This document shows positions 1 to 5,007 of a DNA stretch of 5,007 nt, piece after piece; positions within the stretch are counted from its first letter, which is position 1; each line of letters starts with the position of its first letter. Source of the stretch: Bacteroidota bacterium (GTDB taxonomy: Bacteria > Bacteroidota > Bacteroidia > M30B66). Below the pieces are notes generated by a model. That model was not told where the DNA came from and made no database searches. It saw nothing but the letters and a program-made list of their open reading frames with translations. The stretch lies in NCBI GenBank assembly GCA_947497195.1, contig CANMGM010000191.1, positions 1-5,007 on the forward strand, given 5' to 3'. The translations under genes and the position numbers were made by a program.

Positions 1-187
1 CGGGCAAGAGTTCGGCCGATACAGACATTTGGCTCAAATCGGCTTCGAGGTAATGAAGGTTTGCATGCTGAGGTAAATCGCGCATACTGCGGGCAATTAC
101 CCACACAGAATGGCCTTCATTAATCAGAATATCGACCAGTGCACGGCCAACTCCGCTCGTTCCACCCGCAATTACATAGTTTTTCAT
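1..187 (-). CDS. Short-chain dehydrogenase/reductase (SDR), N-terminal part, runs off the left edge
   Basis: Only the first 62 codons are in the window; the gene continues beyond position 1. The protein opens with a beta strand followed by the SDR nucleotide-binding loop GGTSGVGRAL (residues 8-17), a match to the TGxxxGxG pattern that binds NAD(P) in a Rossmann fold. A second strand (HSVWVIAR, residues 26-33) and an acidic AD pair (residues 49-50) that often contacts the adenine follow in the expected order. The catalytic YxxxK motif lies outside the window, so activity and substrate cannot be read. The ATG overlaps the folE stop codon as ATGA (184-187), which fixes the start and implies translational coupling as the third gene of the pterin operon. 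Because sepiapterin reductase is an SDR, a role in reducing 6-pyruvoyl-tetrahydropterin is attractive, but that is inferred from context; an unrelated SDR or an NAD-dependent epimerase-like protein is possible. Confidence 0.85.
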   Translation of the reverse strand, partial: MKNYVIAGGTSGVGRALVDILINEGHSVWVIARSMRDLPQHANLHYLEADLSQMSVSAELLP

Positions 188-879
188 GCGTTAAGCCCCA
201 AGTAGGTGAAGAATTCTTTTTTGCGGTTCTCGTCGCCAAACGCACCACTGTAGTGCGAAGTAACAGTGCGCGAGTTAATATCTTCTACACCGCGCGATGA
301 AACACAAAGGTGCACAGCATCAATCACGACTGCTACATCATGCGTTCCGAGTACCTTTTTAAGTTCTTCAGCAATCTGAACGGTAAGGCGTTCCTGCACC
401 TGCGGCCGTTTCGCAAAATAATGCACGATGCGGTTTATCTTGCTCAAGCCAATTACGCTACCATTGGAAATGTAAGCCACATGCGCTTTTCCCATAATGG
501 GCACGAAGTGATGCTCGCAGTTCGAATAAAACGTAATGTCTTTTTCGACAAGCATCTCGTTGTATTTGTACTTGTTATCAAAAAGCGCAATACTGGGTTT
601 GTTGGCGGGATTGAGCCCGGAGAAAATCTCCTTCACATACATTTTTGCAACACGACGAGGTGTGCCGCATAAACTATCGTCGGTGAGATCGAGTCCCAAC
701 GTGAGCATAATTTCGCGGAAATGCTTTTCGATGCGTTCTACCTTCTCAGCATCGCTCAAGGCAAATGCATCAGCGCGCAGGGGTGTTTCAACGGAGGTGC
801 TGATGTGTTCGTCGCCGATCAAATCGATCAGGCTGATTTCATTGTCCGTCGTATTCAACAAAATTTCGTTCGGTTTCAT
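184..879 (-). CDS. folE: GTP cyclohydrolase I (type IA, zinc-dependent)
   Basis: This enzyme converts GTP to 7,8-dihydroneopterin triphosphate and formate in the cytoplasm, the entry step for folate and tetrahydrobiopterin. The 231-residue product is full length. The zinc ligands are visible as C121 and H124 in the CEHH motif and C192 in LCVSSRG; their spacing (3 and 71) equals that of E. coli Cys110, His113 and Cys181. Other family signatures are GTPRRVAKM (72-80), IGLSKINRIV (143-152) and the segment RPQVQERLT (158-166). The roughly 20 N-terminal residues before GDEHISTSVETPLR are variable. The ATG at 879 lies 41 bp inside the upstream pterin synthase gene; the next in-frame ATG is codon 58, inside the conserved core, so the overlapping start is preferred. 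No Shine-Dalgarno sequence precedes it, so translation may depend on ribosomes finishing the upstream gene. Its stop overlaps the SDR start. Confidence 0.97.
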   Translation of the reverse strand: MKPNEILLNTTDNEISLIDLIGDEHISTSVETPLRADAFALSDAEKVERIEKHFREIMLTLGLDLTDDSLCGTPRRVAKMYVKEIFSGLNPANKPSIALFDNKYKYNEMLVEKDITFYSNCEHHFVPIMGKAHVAYISNGSVIGLSKINRIVHYFAKRPQVQERLTVQIAEELKKVLGTHDVAVVIDAVHLCVSSRGVEDINSRTVTSHYSGAFGDENRKKEFFTYLGLNA

Positions 880-1249
880 ACAATCTTATTTTTAAGGTGT
901 AACGTGTATCAAGCCGCGAGCGGAGGCGGTTCCAGATGACCACGGCAATGTTTTCGGCCGTTGGGTTGAGGTCTTTAAACTCAGGCACATCGAGATTAAG
1001 GTTACGATGGTCGTAACGTTCGGTAACTTCATACTTAATTATGTCGCTCAATATTTTCATATCGATAACATAGCCGGTTTGTGGGTCAATGGGGCCGCGC
1101 ACTTCTACAATTAAATCGTAATTATGCCCGTGGTAATTGGGGTTGTTGCATTTCCCAAAAACAGCATTGTTGGTTTCTTCCGACCATTCCGGATTGCGCA
1201 GGCGGTGTGCCGCATTAAAGCGCTCTTTGCGAAATACACTTACATTCAT
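839..1249 (-). CDS. 6-pyruvoyl-tetrahydropterin synthase family protein (PTPS/QueD, COG0720), C-x5-HGH subtype
   Basis: The 136-residue product is a complete T-fold enzyme acting on 7,8-dihydroneopterin triphosphate, the product of the adjacent folE. Zinc ligands H15, H40 and H42, catalytic C34, the D80-H81 pair and pterin-anchoring E125 are all present. Every one is offset by 8 from the rat PTPS numbering as I recall it (H23, H48, H50, C42, D88-H89, E133). The segment GKCNNPNYHGHNY (32-44) has five residues between Cys and HGH, as in animal PTPS, whereas E. coli QueD (6-carboxy-tetrahydropterin synthase for queuosine) has three. I therefore favour PTPS activity, making 6-pyruvoyl-tetrahydropterin. 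Many bacterial relatives are simply named QueD, and the family is known for promiscuity. It is the first gene of the minus-strand operon. Its last 41 bp, encoding the conserved end around ETERNFVEY, overlap folE, so the overlap is not an artefact of readthrough. Confidence 0.9.
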   Translation of the reverse strand: MNVSVFRKERFNAAHRLRNPEWSEETNNAVFGKCNNPNYHGHNYDLIVEVRGPIDPQTGYVIDMKILSDIIKYEVTERYDHRNLNLDVPEFKDLNPTAENIAVVIWNRLRSRLDTRYTLKIRLYETERNFVEYDGQ

Positions 1250-1297
1250 GAGTCAATTCTAACACTAAAATCCAGATTTTGTTTAATTGATTCCCTA

Positions 1298-1305
1298 AAA
1301 AGATA
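1298..1305 (-). promoter_or_regulatory. Possible -7 box of the pterin operon promoter
   Basis: Read on the minus strand this is TATCTTTT, seven of eight positions of the Bacteroidota -7 consensus TAnnTTTG. It lies 48 nt before the ATG of the first operon gene, almost the same distance as the better box before the secreted protein gene at 3097. I see no convincing TTG at the -33 position, and the region is AT-rich, so a chance match is quite possible. The divergent spacer 1250-1321 must hold the promoter of this operon and perhaps that of the plus-strand oxidoreductase. Confidence 0.35.
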
Positions 1306-1321
1306 AACAGTTTGTTCGTAA

Positions 1322-2812
1322 ATGTGTTTTTTAGTGGCGATGGTGCAGAATCCAGTTCATTTTTTTAAGTCAACCGCAAGCGAGGAATTGCGTGATTCGT
1401 ATGACGTAATTGTTATTGGTGGAGGCTTGGCAGGCTTAACCACTGCGGCATTAAGCGCTAAAAACGGCAAACGTGTATTGTTGCTTGAACGGAATTACAT
1501 ACCGGGTGGTTGTGCTTCGTCGTACTTCAGGAACGGAGCGGTATTCGATACCGGAGCAACAACGCTTCTGGGTTTGTCGGAAGGGATGCCTTTGCACACT
1601 GTGTTGGATGAATTGGGAATTGATTTGCCGGCAAAAAAATTAGGTGATCCCATGCAGGTGCATCTGGCTTCAGGAGAGATAATAACGCGTTTTGAAAACC
1701 GCGATGCATGGATTGCCGAGGCAGAGCGCGTTTTTGGAGTCGAAGGGCAGCGTAAGTTTTGGCATCGATGTTTCAAGCTAAGCGATTTTGTGTGGGATAG
1801 TGCCATGCGTTACCGTTATTTCCCTCCTGTTAACTTTGGAGATTTATTAAGTCTGGCAAAGAATGTTCGTCCTCGCGACGTACTGTATCTCCGGCACACA
1901 TTTCACCCTGTTGAGAAGTGGATTGAAGCTTGCGGCTTGAAGGATAAAAAGGAGTTTAGGCAATTTATCGATCAGCAACTGTTGATTACGGCACAAAATC
2001 GGGCTGCTGAGGTAAATATGCTGTTTGGTGCCGCCGCCTTGTGTTATACAAACTATCCCAATTACATGCTGCCGGGAGGAATGGTAACGCTGGTGAAAGC
2101 TTTAACCGATTCTATTGTAGCCAATGGCGGTCATGTCTTATACCGAACCGAAGTTGAGAAAATTGAGCAAGCACCAGTTAACACGTGGGCGATTCACACC
2201 GCTAATAGAGTCTTCAATGGCAGCAATTTAGTATCGGCCATCCCATTGCATAATTTCAATGCCTTACTTGGTTCTACTGCAGAAAAAGTGAAAATTGCCG
2301 AGGGAAATAGCCTGAGTTCTGCACTGCAGTTTAATGCGATAATTCGGCATTGGGGCGGGGGAGATGTGTTGCACCATCAGGCACATGTGAAAGATTGCTC
2401 GCGCAGTGTTTTTTTTAGTGTTTCTGAATGCAACGACAGGCTGCGCACGAATGAGGGCTTGCGGGTTCTTTCGGCAACCACGCACGCGCATTTAATAGGG
2501 CATAACGAGACAGATAAAAAAGAATGGGCCCAACAGGTCATAGAACTTGCCGAACAAAACAAGCTGTTTCAACGCGATGATCTTATAGATTACCATGTTT
2601 CTGATGCGGCTAATTGGCAGCAGTGGACCGGAAGGCACCTTGGTTTTGTTGGTGGAATTCCGCAGTTTATGCGCATCAAACCCTGGATGATGAACCGACA
2701 GCAAAAGGGTTCTAATCTTTTCTTTTGTGGCGATAGCGTTTATCCCGGACAGGGCATACCGGGTGTTGTATTGAGCGGATGGCAGGTCGCGGGAAGGCTT
2801 TTAAAGAGATAA
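1322..2812 (+). CDS. FAD-dependent oxidoreductase of the carotenoid isomerase/phytoene desaturase (CrtISO/CrtI/RetSat) family
   Basis: The 496-residue length fits this flavoprotein family, which desaturates, saturates or isomerises polyenes such as carotenoids, usually at the membrane. An N-terminal dinucleotide-binding fold is clear: DVIVIGGGLAGLTTAA (28-43) with the GxGxxG loop, acidic E56 ending the second strand for the FAD ribose, then PGGCASSYFRNG and FDTGATTLLG (61-84), where the family binds FAD. The C-terminal FAD signature CGDSVYPGQGIPGV (469-482) is also intact, and a short helix with VAGRLL closes the protein. The GDS-PGQG wording and the F-D-x-G segment look closer to CrtISO than to classical CrtI. 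No phytoene synthase or cyclase gene is nearby, so the substrate is unassigned. The start is uncertain: ATG at 1322, or ATG at 1340 giving MVQNPVHFF and a 490-residue protein. Neither has a Shine-Dalgarno sequence, and residues 1-25 lie before the conserved fold. It is transcribed divergently from the pterin operon and seems monocistronic. Confidence 0.88.
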   Translation: MCFLVAMVQNPVHFFKSTASEELRDSYDVIVIGGGLAGLTTAALSAKNGKRVLLLERNYIPGGCASSYFRNGAVFDTGATTLLGLSEGMPLHTVLDELGIDLPAKKLGDPMQVHLASGEIITRFENRDAWIAEAERVFGVEGQRKFWHRCFKLSDFVWDSAMRYRYFPPVNFGDLLSLAKNVRPRDVLYLRHTFHPVEKWIEACGLKDKKEFRQFIDQQLLITAQNRAAEVNMLFGAAALCYTNYPNYMLPGGMVTLVKALTDSIVANGGHVLYRTEVEKIEQAPVNTWAIHTANRVFNGSNLVSAIPLHNFNALLGSTAEKVKIAEGNSLSSALQFNAIIRHWGGGDVLHHQAHVKDCSRSVFFSVSECNDRLRTNEGLRVLSATTHAHLIGHNETDKKEWAQQVIELAEQNKLFQRDDLIDYHVSDAANWQQWTGRHLGFVGGIPQFMRIKPWMMNRQQKGSNLFFCGDSVYPGQGIPGVVLSGWQVAGRLLKR

Positions 2813-2884
2813 AAATTTACATCGCATGATTTGCCTCGTCTAAAAAACTCAGGTTAAATTATTTCTGAATGAAGCGTTTACATT

Positions 2885-2923
2885 GCGGTTTTCTACGTTG
2901 TCGACACCGTTTTTGAAAACCGC
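2885..2923. repeat. Perfect 9-bp inverted repeat (large hairpin) downstream of the oxidoreductase gene
   Basis: GCGGTTTTC at 2885-2893 is matched exactly by GAAAACCGC at 2915-2923. The 21-nt interval carries a smaller symmetric element: ACG at 2895-2897 pairs with CGT at 2908-2910 around the 8-bp palindrome TGTCGACA (2899-2906), so an extended, bulged stem can form. It starts 72 nt after the oxidoreductase stop codon. No run of T follows on either strand, so it is not a canonical intrinsic terminator. It could be a factor-dependent terminator, an mRNA 3'-end stabiliser or a protein-binding site. Confidence 0.6.
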
Positions 2924-2945
2924 TATTACACGTTTTACCTCAGCT

Positions 2946-2971
2946 TTCGGCGATATTAATTTTACGCCGAA
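2946..2971. repeat. Second perfect inverted repeat (7 bp) in the same spacer
   Basis: TTCGGCG at 2946-2952 is matched exactly by CGCCGAA at 2965-2971 across a 12-nt AT-rich loop. It follows the 2885-2923 repeat by only 22 nt. The right arm runs into another copy of AACCGC (2970-2975), the sequence that also ends the right arm of the first repeat (2918-2923), so alternative pairing with GCGGTT at 2885-2890 is possible. There is no T-tract. The rest of the 2813-3096 spacer holds no supportable gene; the longest clean reading from an ATG that I tried (2869) stops after 15 codons. Confidence 0.5.
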
Positions 2972-3044
2972 CCGCATTTCTGTTTTGAGGCAGCATCAAA
3001 TCGGCACAAATAATTACAGGTGTTTATTCGTTGCTGTGAAGCTT

Positions 3045-3052
3045 TATCTTTG
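3045..3052 (+). promoter_or_regulatory. Probable Bacteroidota -7 promoter box for the secreted protein gene
   Basis: TATCTTTG matches the TAnnTTTG consensus of the Bacteroidota housekeeping sigma factor at all defined positions. It lies 44 nt before the ATG at 3097, implying a 5' untranslated leader of roughly 35-40 nt that is A-rich (AAAGACGAAAAACCACACGC-type composition), as is usual for genes lacking Shine-Dalgarno sites in this phylum. No good TTG stands about 20 nt upstream; the nearest, at 3031-3033, is too close, so the -33 element is weak. A 6-bp inverted repeat (3032-3037 and 3062-3067) surrounds the box. Confidence 0.6.
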
Positions 3053-3096
3053 CAAATCAGAACAGCACAATTATAAAGACGAAAAACCACACGCAA

Positions 3097-4764
3097 ATGT
3101 CACGTTTAACATCACTATCGCTTTTTTTATTTTTCGCTTCTTCGGTTCTACTTTTAGCCCAGCCGAACTATTCATGGGTGTTAAATGGCAATCAGGCAGG
3201 CGATTTTGCCGAAATTTCGGATGTAGCCGTTGATGCAAATGGAAATTCATACGTACTGCTTAACTATTCAGTACCAATTACATTCGGATCGGTAAGTATT
3301 AGTCCAATAGGCGGACAGGATTTGGCTGTTGTAAAGTTTAACAGCCAAGGGCTTGCGCAATGGGGAATAAATGCAGGTTCGGCTACGGGCGACAGGGGGA
3401 GCTCGATTGCTGTCGATAGTGAGGGCGCGACCTATGTTACCGGCTACATTACAGGTGATGCAACATTTGGATTTTTCCCGCCGGTTCAGGATAATTTAGC
3501 CGATTTGTCGACCGAGTTTTTTGTAGGAAAAATTGGCAACAATGGACAATGGCTATGGGTTCGTCAGCAGAATTCGCAGGCCATTGCTGAAGGAAAGGAT
3601 ATAAGCGTCGACAATCAGGGTGATGTAATCGTGGGTGGAAGTTTTTATGCCGCCGATTTGGAACTCGACGGCGAAATCCTCGCTGCAGGCGACCAATTAC
3701 CGTTTATCGCTAAATACAATGCACTTGGATCCATTCAATGGGCCTTTGCTCCCACAGCTTCGAATGGGGCATCTTTTAGCGCACTCACAACCACTTCCAA
3801 CAATGAGATTGGATTTACCGGTTCCTTTGGCTCAGGTAAAGTTACGGAAGCGACTCTAAGTGCCGGAGCTGTTGAATTGATAAACGCCGGAGCTCCAGTT
3901 GAGCTTATTACCGCAAGCGATATGTATGTTATAGTCTTAAATGCTGAAGGCGTACCGCTTTGGGGACAAAATGCCGGTAGCATTTACAAAGACGCTTATT
4001 CAAGCAGTATCGTAAGTGGACCGGATAACCAGATTTATGTTTCGGGTTATTTTCAGGAAACCATCCAAAGTGCCGATGCCAGCGTTGCGATTTCTGCATT
4101 GGGCGGCGTAGATGATTACGATTTTTTTGTTGCTTCGCTTAATAGCACGGGTAATTGGGATTGGCTCCGCACGGTTGGGAATGAATTATACAATTTGGGC
4201 AATTTGTCGCTGAGTGCTTCCAACAATGGCATTATCTATTTGGCCGGTTCGTTGAACGATGCGCCGATTGAATTCGGAACAGATCTATTGCAAACAGAAG
4301 GCGCCAATTCGTCATTTGTAGCAAAGTTGTTTACGGATGGATCTTTCCAATGGGGCTTCTCGCTTCCTGAACTTTATTCCTTTCAGGCTGGTTCGGAAAA
4401 CATCATTCATGCATGCGGCAAGTTTAGCGGAAGCGTTGCATTTGGCGACACAACGCTATCATCAACTACAGTAGCACCCGATGTTTATCATGCACGCATC
4501 CTGTATGGTCCGGATTTGCCAAATGCGATGGACGAAGCATTGCCTCCGAACATTGTAATTTTCCCCAACCCGTTCATTAACGCGATAGAACTTCATACAG
4601 CGGATGAGATTGAATCGGCACAGATTTTTGACGCCACAGGCAGAATGGTAGAAAAATTTGGCAATTCAAAGCGATTAAATCTAACTAATCTAAACCCGGG
4701 CAATTACATTATTAAAATAGTAAGCACTACTGGAACTAAAACAGCCAAGCTTGTTAAATTCTGA
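3097..4764 (+). CDS. Secreted seven-repeat beta-propeller-like protein with type IX secretion (Por) sorting domain
   Basis: The 555-residue product begins with a Sec signal peptide: R3, a hydrophobic stretch to about residue 20, and likely cleavage near LLLA|QPN. Residues 27-468 are seven repeats of about 61-74 residues, phased by tryptophans at W27, W89, W154, W215, W289, W356 and W419. Each repeat reads roughly W, then D-x-x-G-N/E-x-Y-V-x-G, then FG, then F/Y-V-A-K-x-N-x-x-G. This resembles SBBP-type propeller repeats and suggests a seven-bladed propeller whose N-terminal strand closes the last blade. Residues 483-555 are the type IX sorting tail (IFPNPF, IFDATGRMV, LNPGNYIIKI, KLVKF), removed on export so that the protein is released or anchored at the surface. 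There is a single cysteine (C440). No catalytic motif is visible, so binding or adhesion is more likely than enzymatic action. It has its own promoter and no co-directional partner in the window. Confidence 0.92.
   Translation: MSRLTSLSLFLFFASSVLLLAQPNYSWVLNGNQAGDFAEISDVAVDANGNSYVLLNYSVPITFGSVSISPIGGQDLAVVKFNSQGLAQWGINAGSATGDRGSSIAVDSEGATYVTGYITGDATFGFFPPVQDNLADLSTEFFVGKIGNNGQWLWVRQQNSQAIAEGKDISVDNQGDVIVGGSFYAADLELDGEILAAGDQLPFIAKYNALGSIQWAFAPTASNGASFSALTTTSNNEIGFTGSFGSGKVTEATLSAGAVELINAGAPVELITASDMYVIVLNAEGVPLWGQNAGSIYKDAYSSSIVSGPDNQIYVSGYFQETIQSADASVAISALGGVDDYDFFVASLNSTGNWDWLRTVGNELYNLGNLSLSASNNGIIYLAGSLNDAPIEFGTDLLQTEGANSSFVAKLFTDGSFQWGFSLPELYSFQAGSENIIHACGKFSGSVAFGDTTLSSTTVAPDVYHARILYGPDLPNAMDEALPPNIVIFPNPFINAIELHTADEIESAQIFDATGRMVEKFGNSKRLNLTNLNPGNYIIKIVSTTGTKTAKLVKF
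3862..3906 (+). repeat. Short in-frame tandem duplication inside the fourth propeller repeat
   Basis: GCCGGAGCT occurs at 3862-3870 and again at 3886-3894, and both copies continue with similar codons, encoding AGAVEL and then AGAPVEL (residues 256-261 and 264-270). The second copy has one extra codon (proline). This is the longest of the seven repeats (74 residues between tryptophans), so the duplication accounts for much of the extra loop length. Confidence 0.6.
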
Positions 4765-4942
4765 TTTCCTATAATGGCGCGTGTAAAATTTTACCCACAC
4801 TTTGAAATCCGTTTCAGTTTTCGGATCGCCAGGTTGATTGGTTAAGCTTAGATACACGTTAATTACTGAGTGTAAATGCGATGGCATGCTGGGCTTGTTC
4901 CGTGTAGATTCATTCGGCGCATGTATGCGGCAGCGATTGTAG
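4765..4942. other. Non-coding stretch after the secreted protein gene
   Basis: No gene can be supported here. A perfect 12-bp palindrome GTAAAATTTTAC lies at 4783-4794, 18 nt after the stop codon. A second short inverted repeat, ATCCG at 4807-4811 with CGGAT at 4822-4826, follows across a 10-nt loop. Neither has a T-tract of terminator type, although either could mark the end of the transcript. The one long minus-strand reading through this region runs antisense into the sorting domain and resembles no family I know. Confidence 0.4.
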
Positions 4943-5007
4943 CGGGTAGCTGACCCGATTGAAATAAGGGGCACTACGAGCGGAAAGCGCGGTTCTGCCG
5001 CCCCCAA
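4943..5007. repeat. GC-rich hairpin-forming segment, possible edge of a dispersed Bacteroidota repeat
   Basis: CGGGT at 4943-4947 pairs with ACCCG at 4953-4957 over a 5-nt loop. GGGGC at 4968-4971/4972 pairs with GCCCC at 5000-5004, and inside it GCGG at 4989-4992 pairs with CCGC at 4998-5001. The segment is richer in GC than the AT-rich DNA before it. The wording GATTGTAGCGGGTAGC, CCCGATTGAA and GCGGAAAGCG resembles, from memory, dispersed intergenic sequences common in Bacteroidota genomes. The window ends inside it, so its extent and class are unknown. Confidence 0.35.

Noticed and set aside
310..939. Several plus-strand open readings opposite folE and the pterin synthase gene
   Set aside because: They are antisense to two strongly conserved enzymes and show no domain of their own.
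839..1249. Naming this gene queD
   Set aside because: The spacing between the catalytic Cys and HGH is five residues, as in animal PTPS, not three as in E. coli QueD, and no queuosine genes are adjacent. QueD activity is not excluded.
1287..1314. TTG at 1287-1289 and ACAGTTTG at 1307-1314 as a plus-strand promoter for the oxidoreductase
   Set aside because: The -7 element misses the first T of TAnnTTTG, the spacing of 17 nt is short, and transcription would start almost at the 1322 ATG. It would suit the 1340 start, but is too weak to call.
2885..2971. Intrinsic terminator for the oxidoreductase gene
   Set aside because: Both inverted repeats lack a following T-run on either strand, so only a hairpin can be claimed.
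2883..3233. Plus-strand open reading of 116 codons across the spacer and the start of the secreted protein gene
   Set aside because: It crosses two inverted repeats and the promoter box, has no recognisable domain, and overlaps the signal peptide region of the real gene in another frame.
4690..5007. Minus-strand open reading of 105 codons at the right edge
   Set aside because: It runs antisense into the conserved type IX sorting domain, its residues match no family I recognise, and part of it crosses hairpin-rich repeat-like sequence. The composition does not look like a protein-coding gene of this genome.
1..5007. A defence system, CRISPR array, mobile element or RNA gene
   Set aside because: No regularly spaced repeats, transposase, integrase, nuclease or toxin motifs, and no tRNA or rRNA signatures, are visible in the window.

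Overview
The window looks like chromosomal DNA of a Bacteroidota bacterium, probably a Cytophagia, Sphingobacteriia or Flavobacteriia type. The strongest sign is the gene at 3097-4764, whose product ends in a type IX secretion (Por) C-terminal sorting domain, a tail essentially confined to this phylum. Supporting signs are the lack of Shine-Dalgarno sequences before the starts and two TAnnTTTG-like -7 boxes at similar distances from start codons.

Layout. On the minus strand, reading from 1249 down to the left edge, there is a tightly packed pterin operon. It contains a 6-pyruvoyl-tetrahydropterin synthase family gene (839-1249), GTP cyclohydrolase I folE (184-879, overlapping the previous gene by 41 bp) and the first 62 codons of a short-chain dehydrogenase/reductase (1-187, ATGA overlap with folE). 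A short divergent intergenic region (1250-1321) separates this operon from a plus-strand FAD-dependent oxidoreductase of the carotenoid isomerase/desaturase type (1322-2812). A 284-bp non-coding spacer follows. It holds two GC-rich perfect inverted repeats and a good Bacteroidota -7 box. Next comes the secreted seven-repeat, beta-propeller-like type IX cargo protein (3097-4764). The last 243 bp (4765-5007) hold no gene I can support. Their right end is a GC-rich, hairpin-forming stretch that may be the edge of a dispersed repeat.

How the genes may work together. FolE converts GTP to 7,8-dihydroneopterin triphosphate. The next gene product is the C-x5-HGH subtype of the PTPS/QueD family, as in animal PTPS, and would convert that product to 6-pyruvoyl-tetrahydropterin. 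An SDR is the family to which sepiapterin reductase belongs. The trio can therefore be read as a compact three-step tetrahydrobiopterin-type pathway. The SDR is cut at the window edge and its substrate cannot be read, so this is an inference. The oxidoreductase probably acts on a carotenoid or another polyene, but no other carotenoid gene is visible. The type IX cargo appears to be a separate transcription unit unrelated to the others.

I see no RNA gene, CRISPR array, insertion sequence or intact mobile element. The genes are ordinary for the phylum. The points most worth checking are the pterin operon's real product, the structured spacer and the right-edge element.
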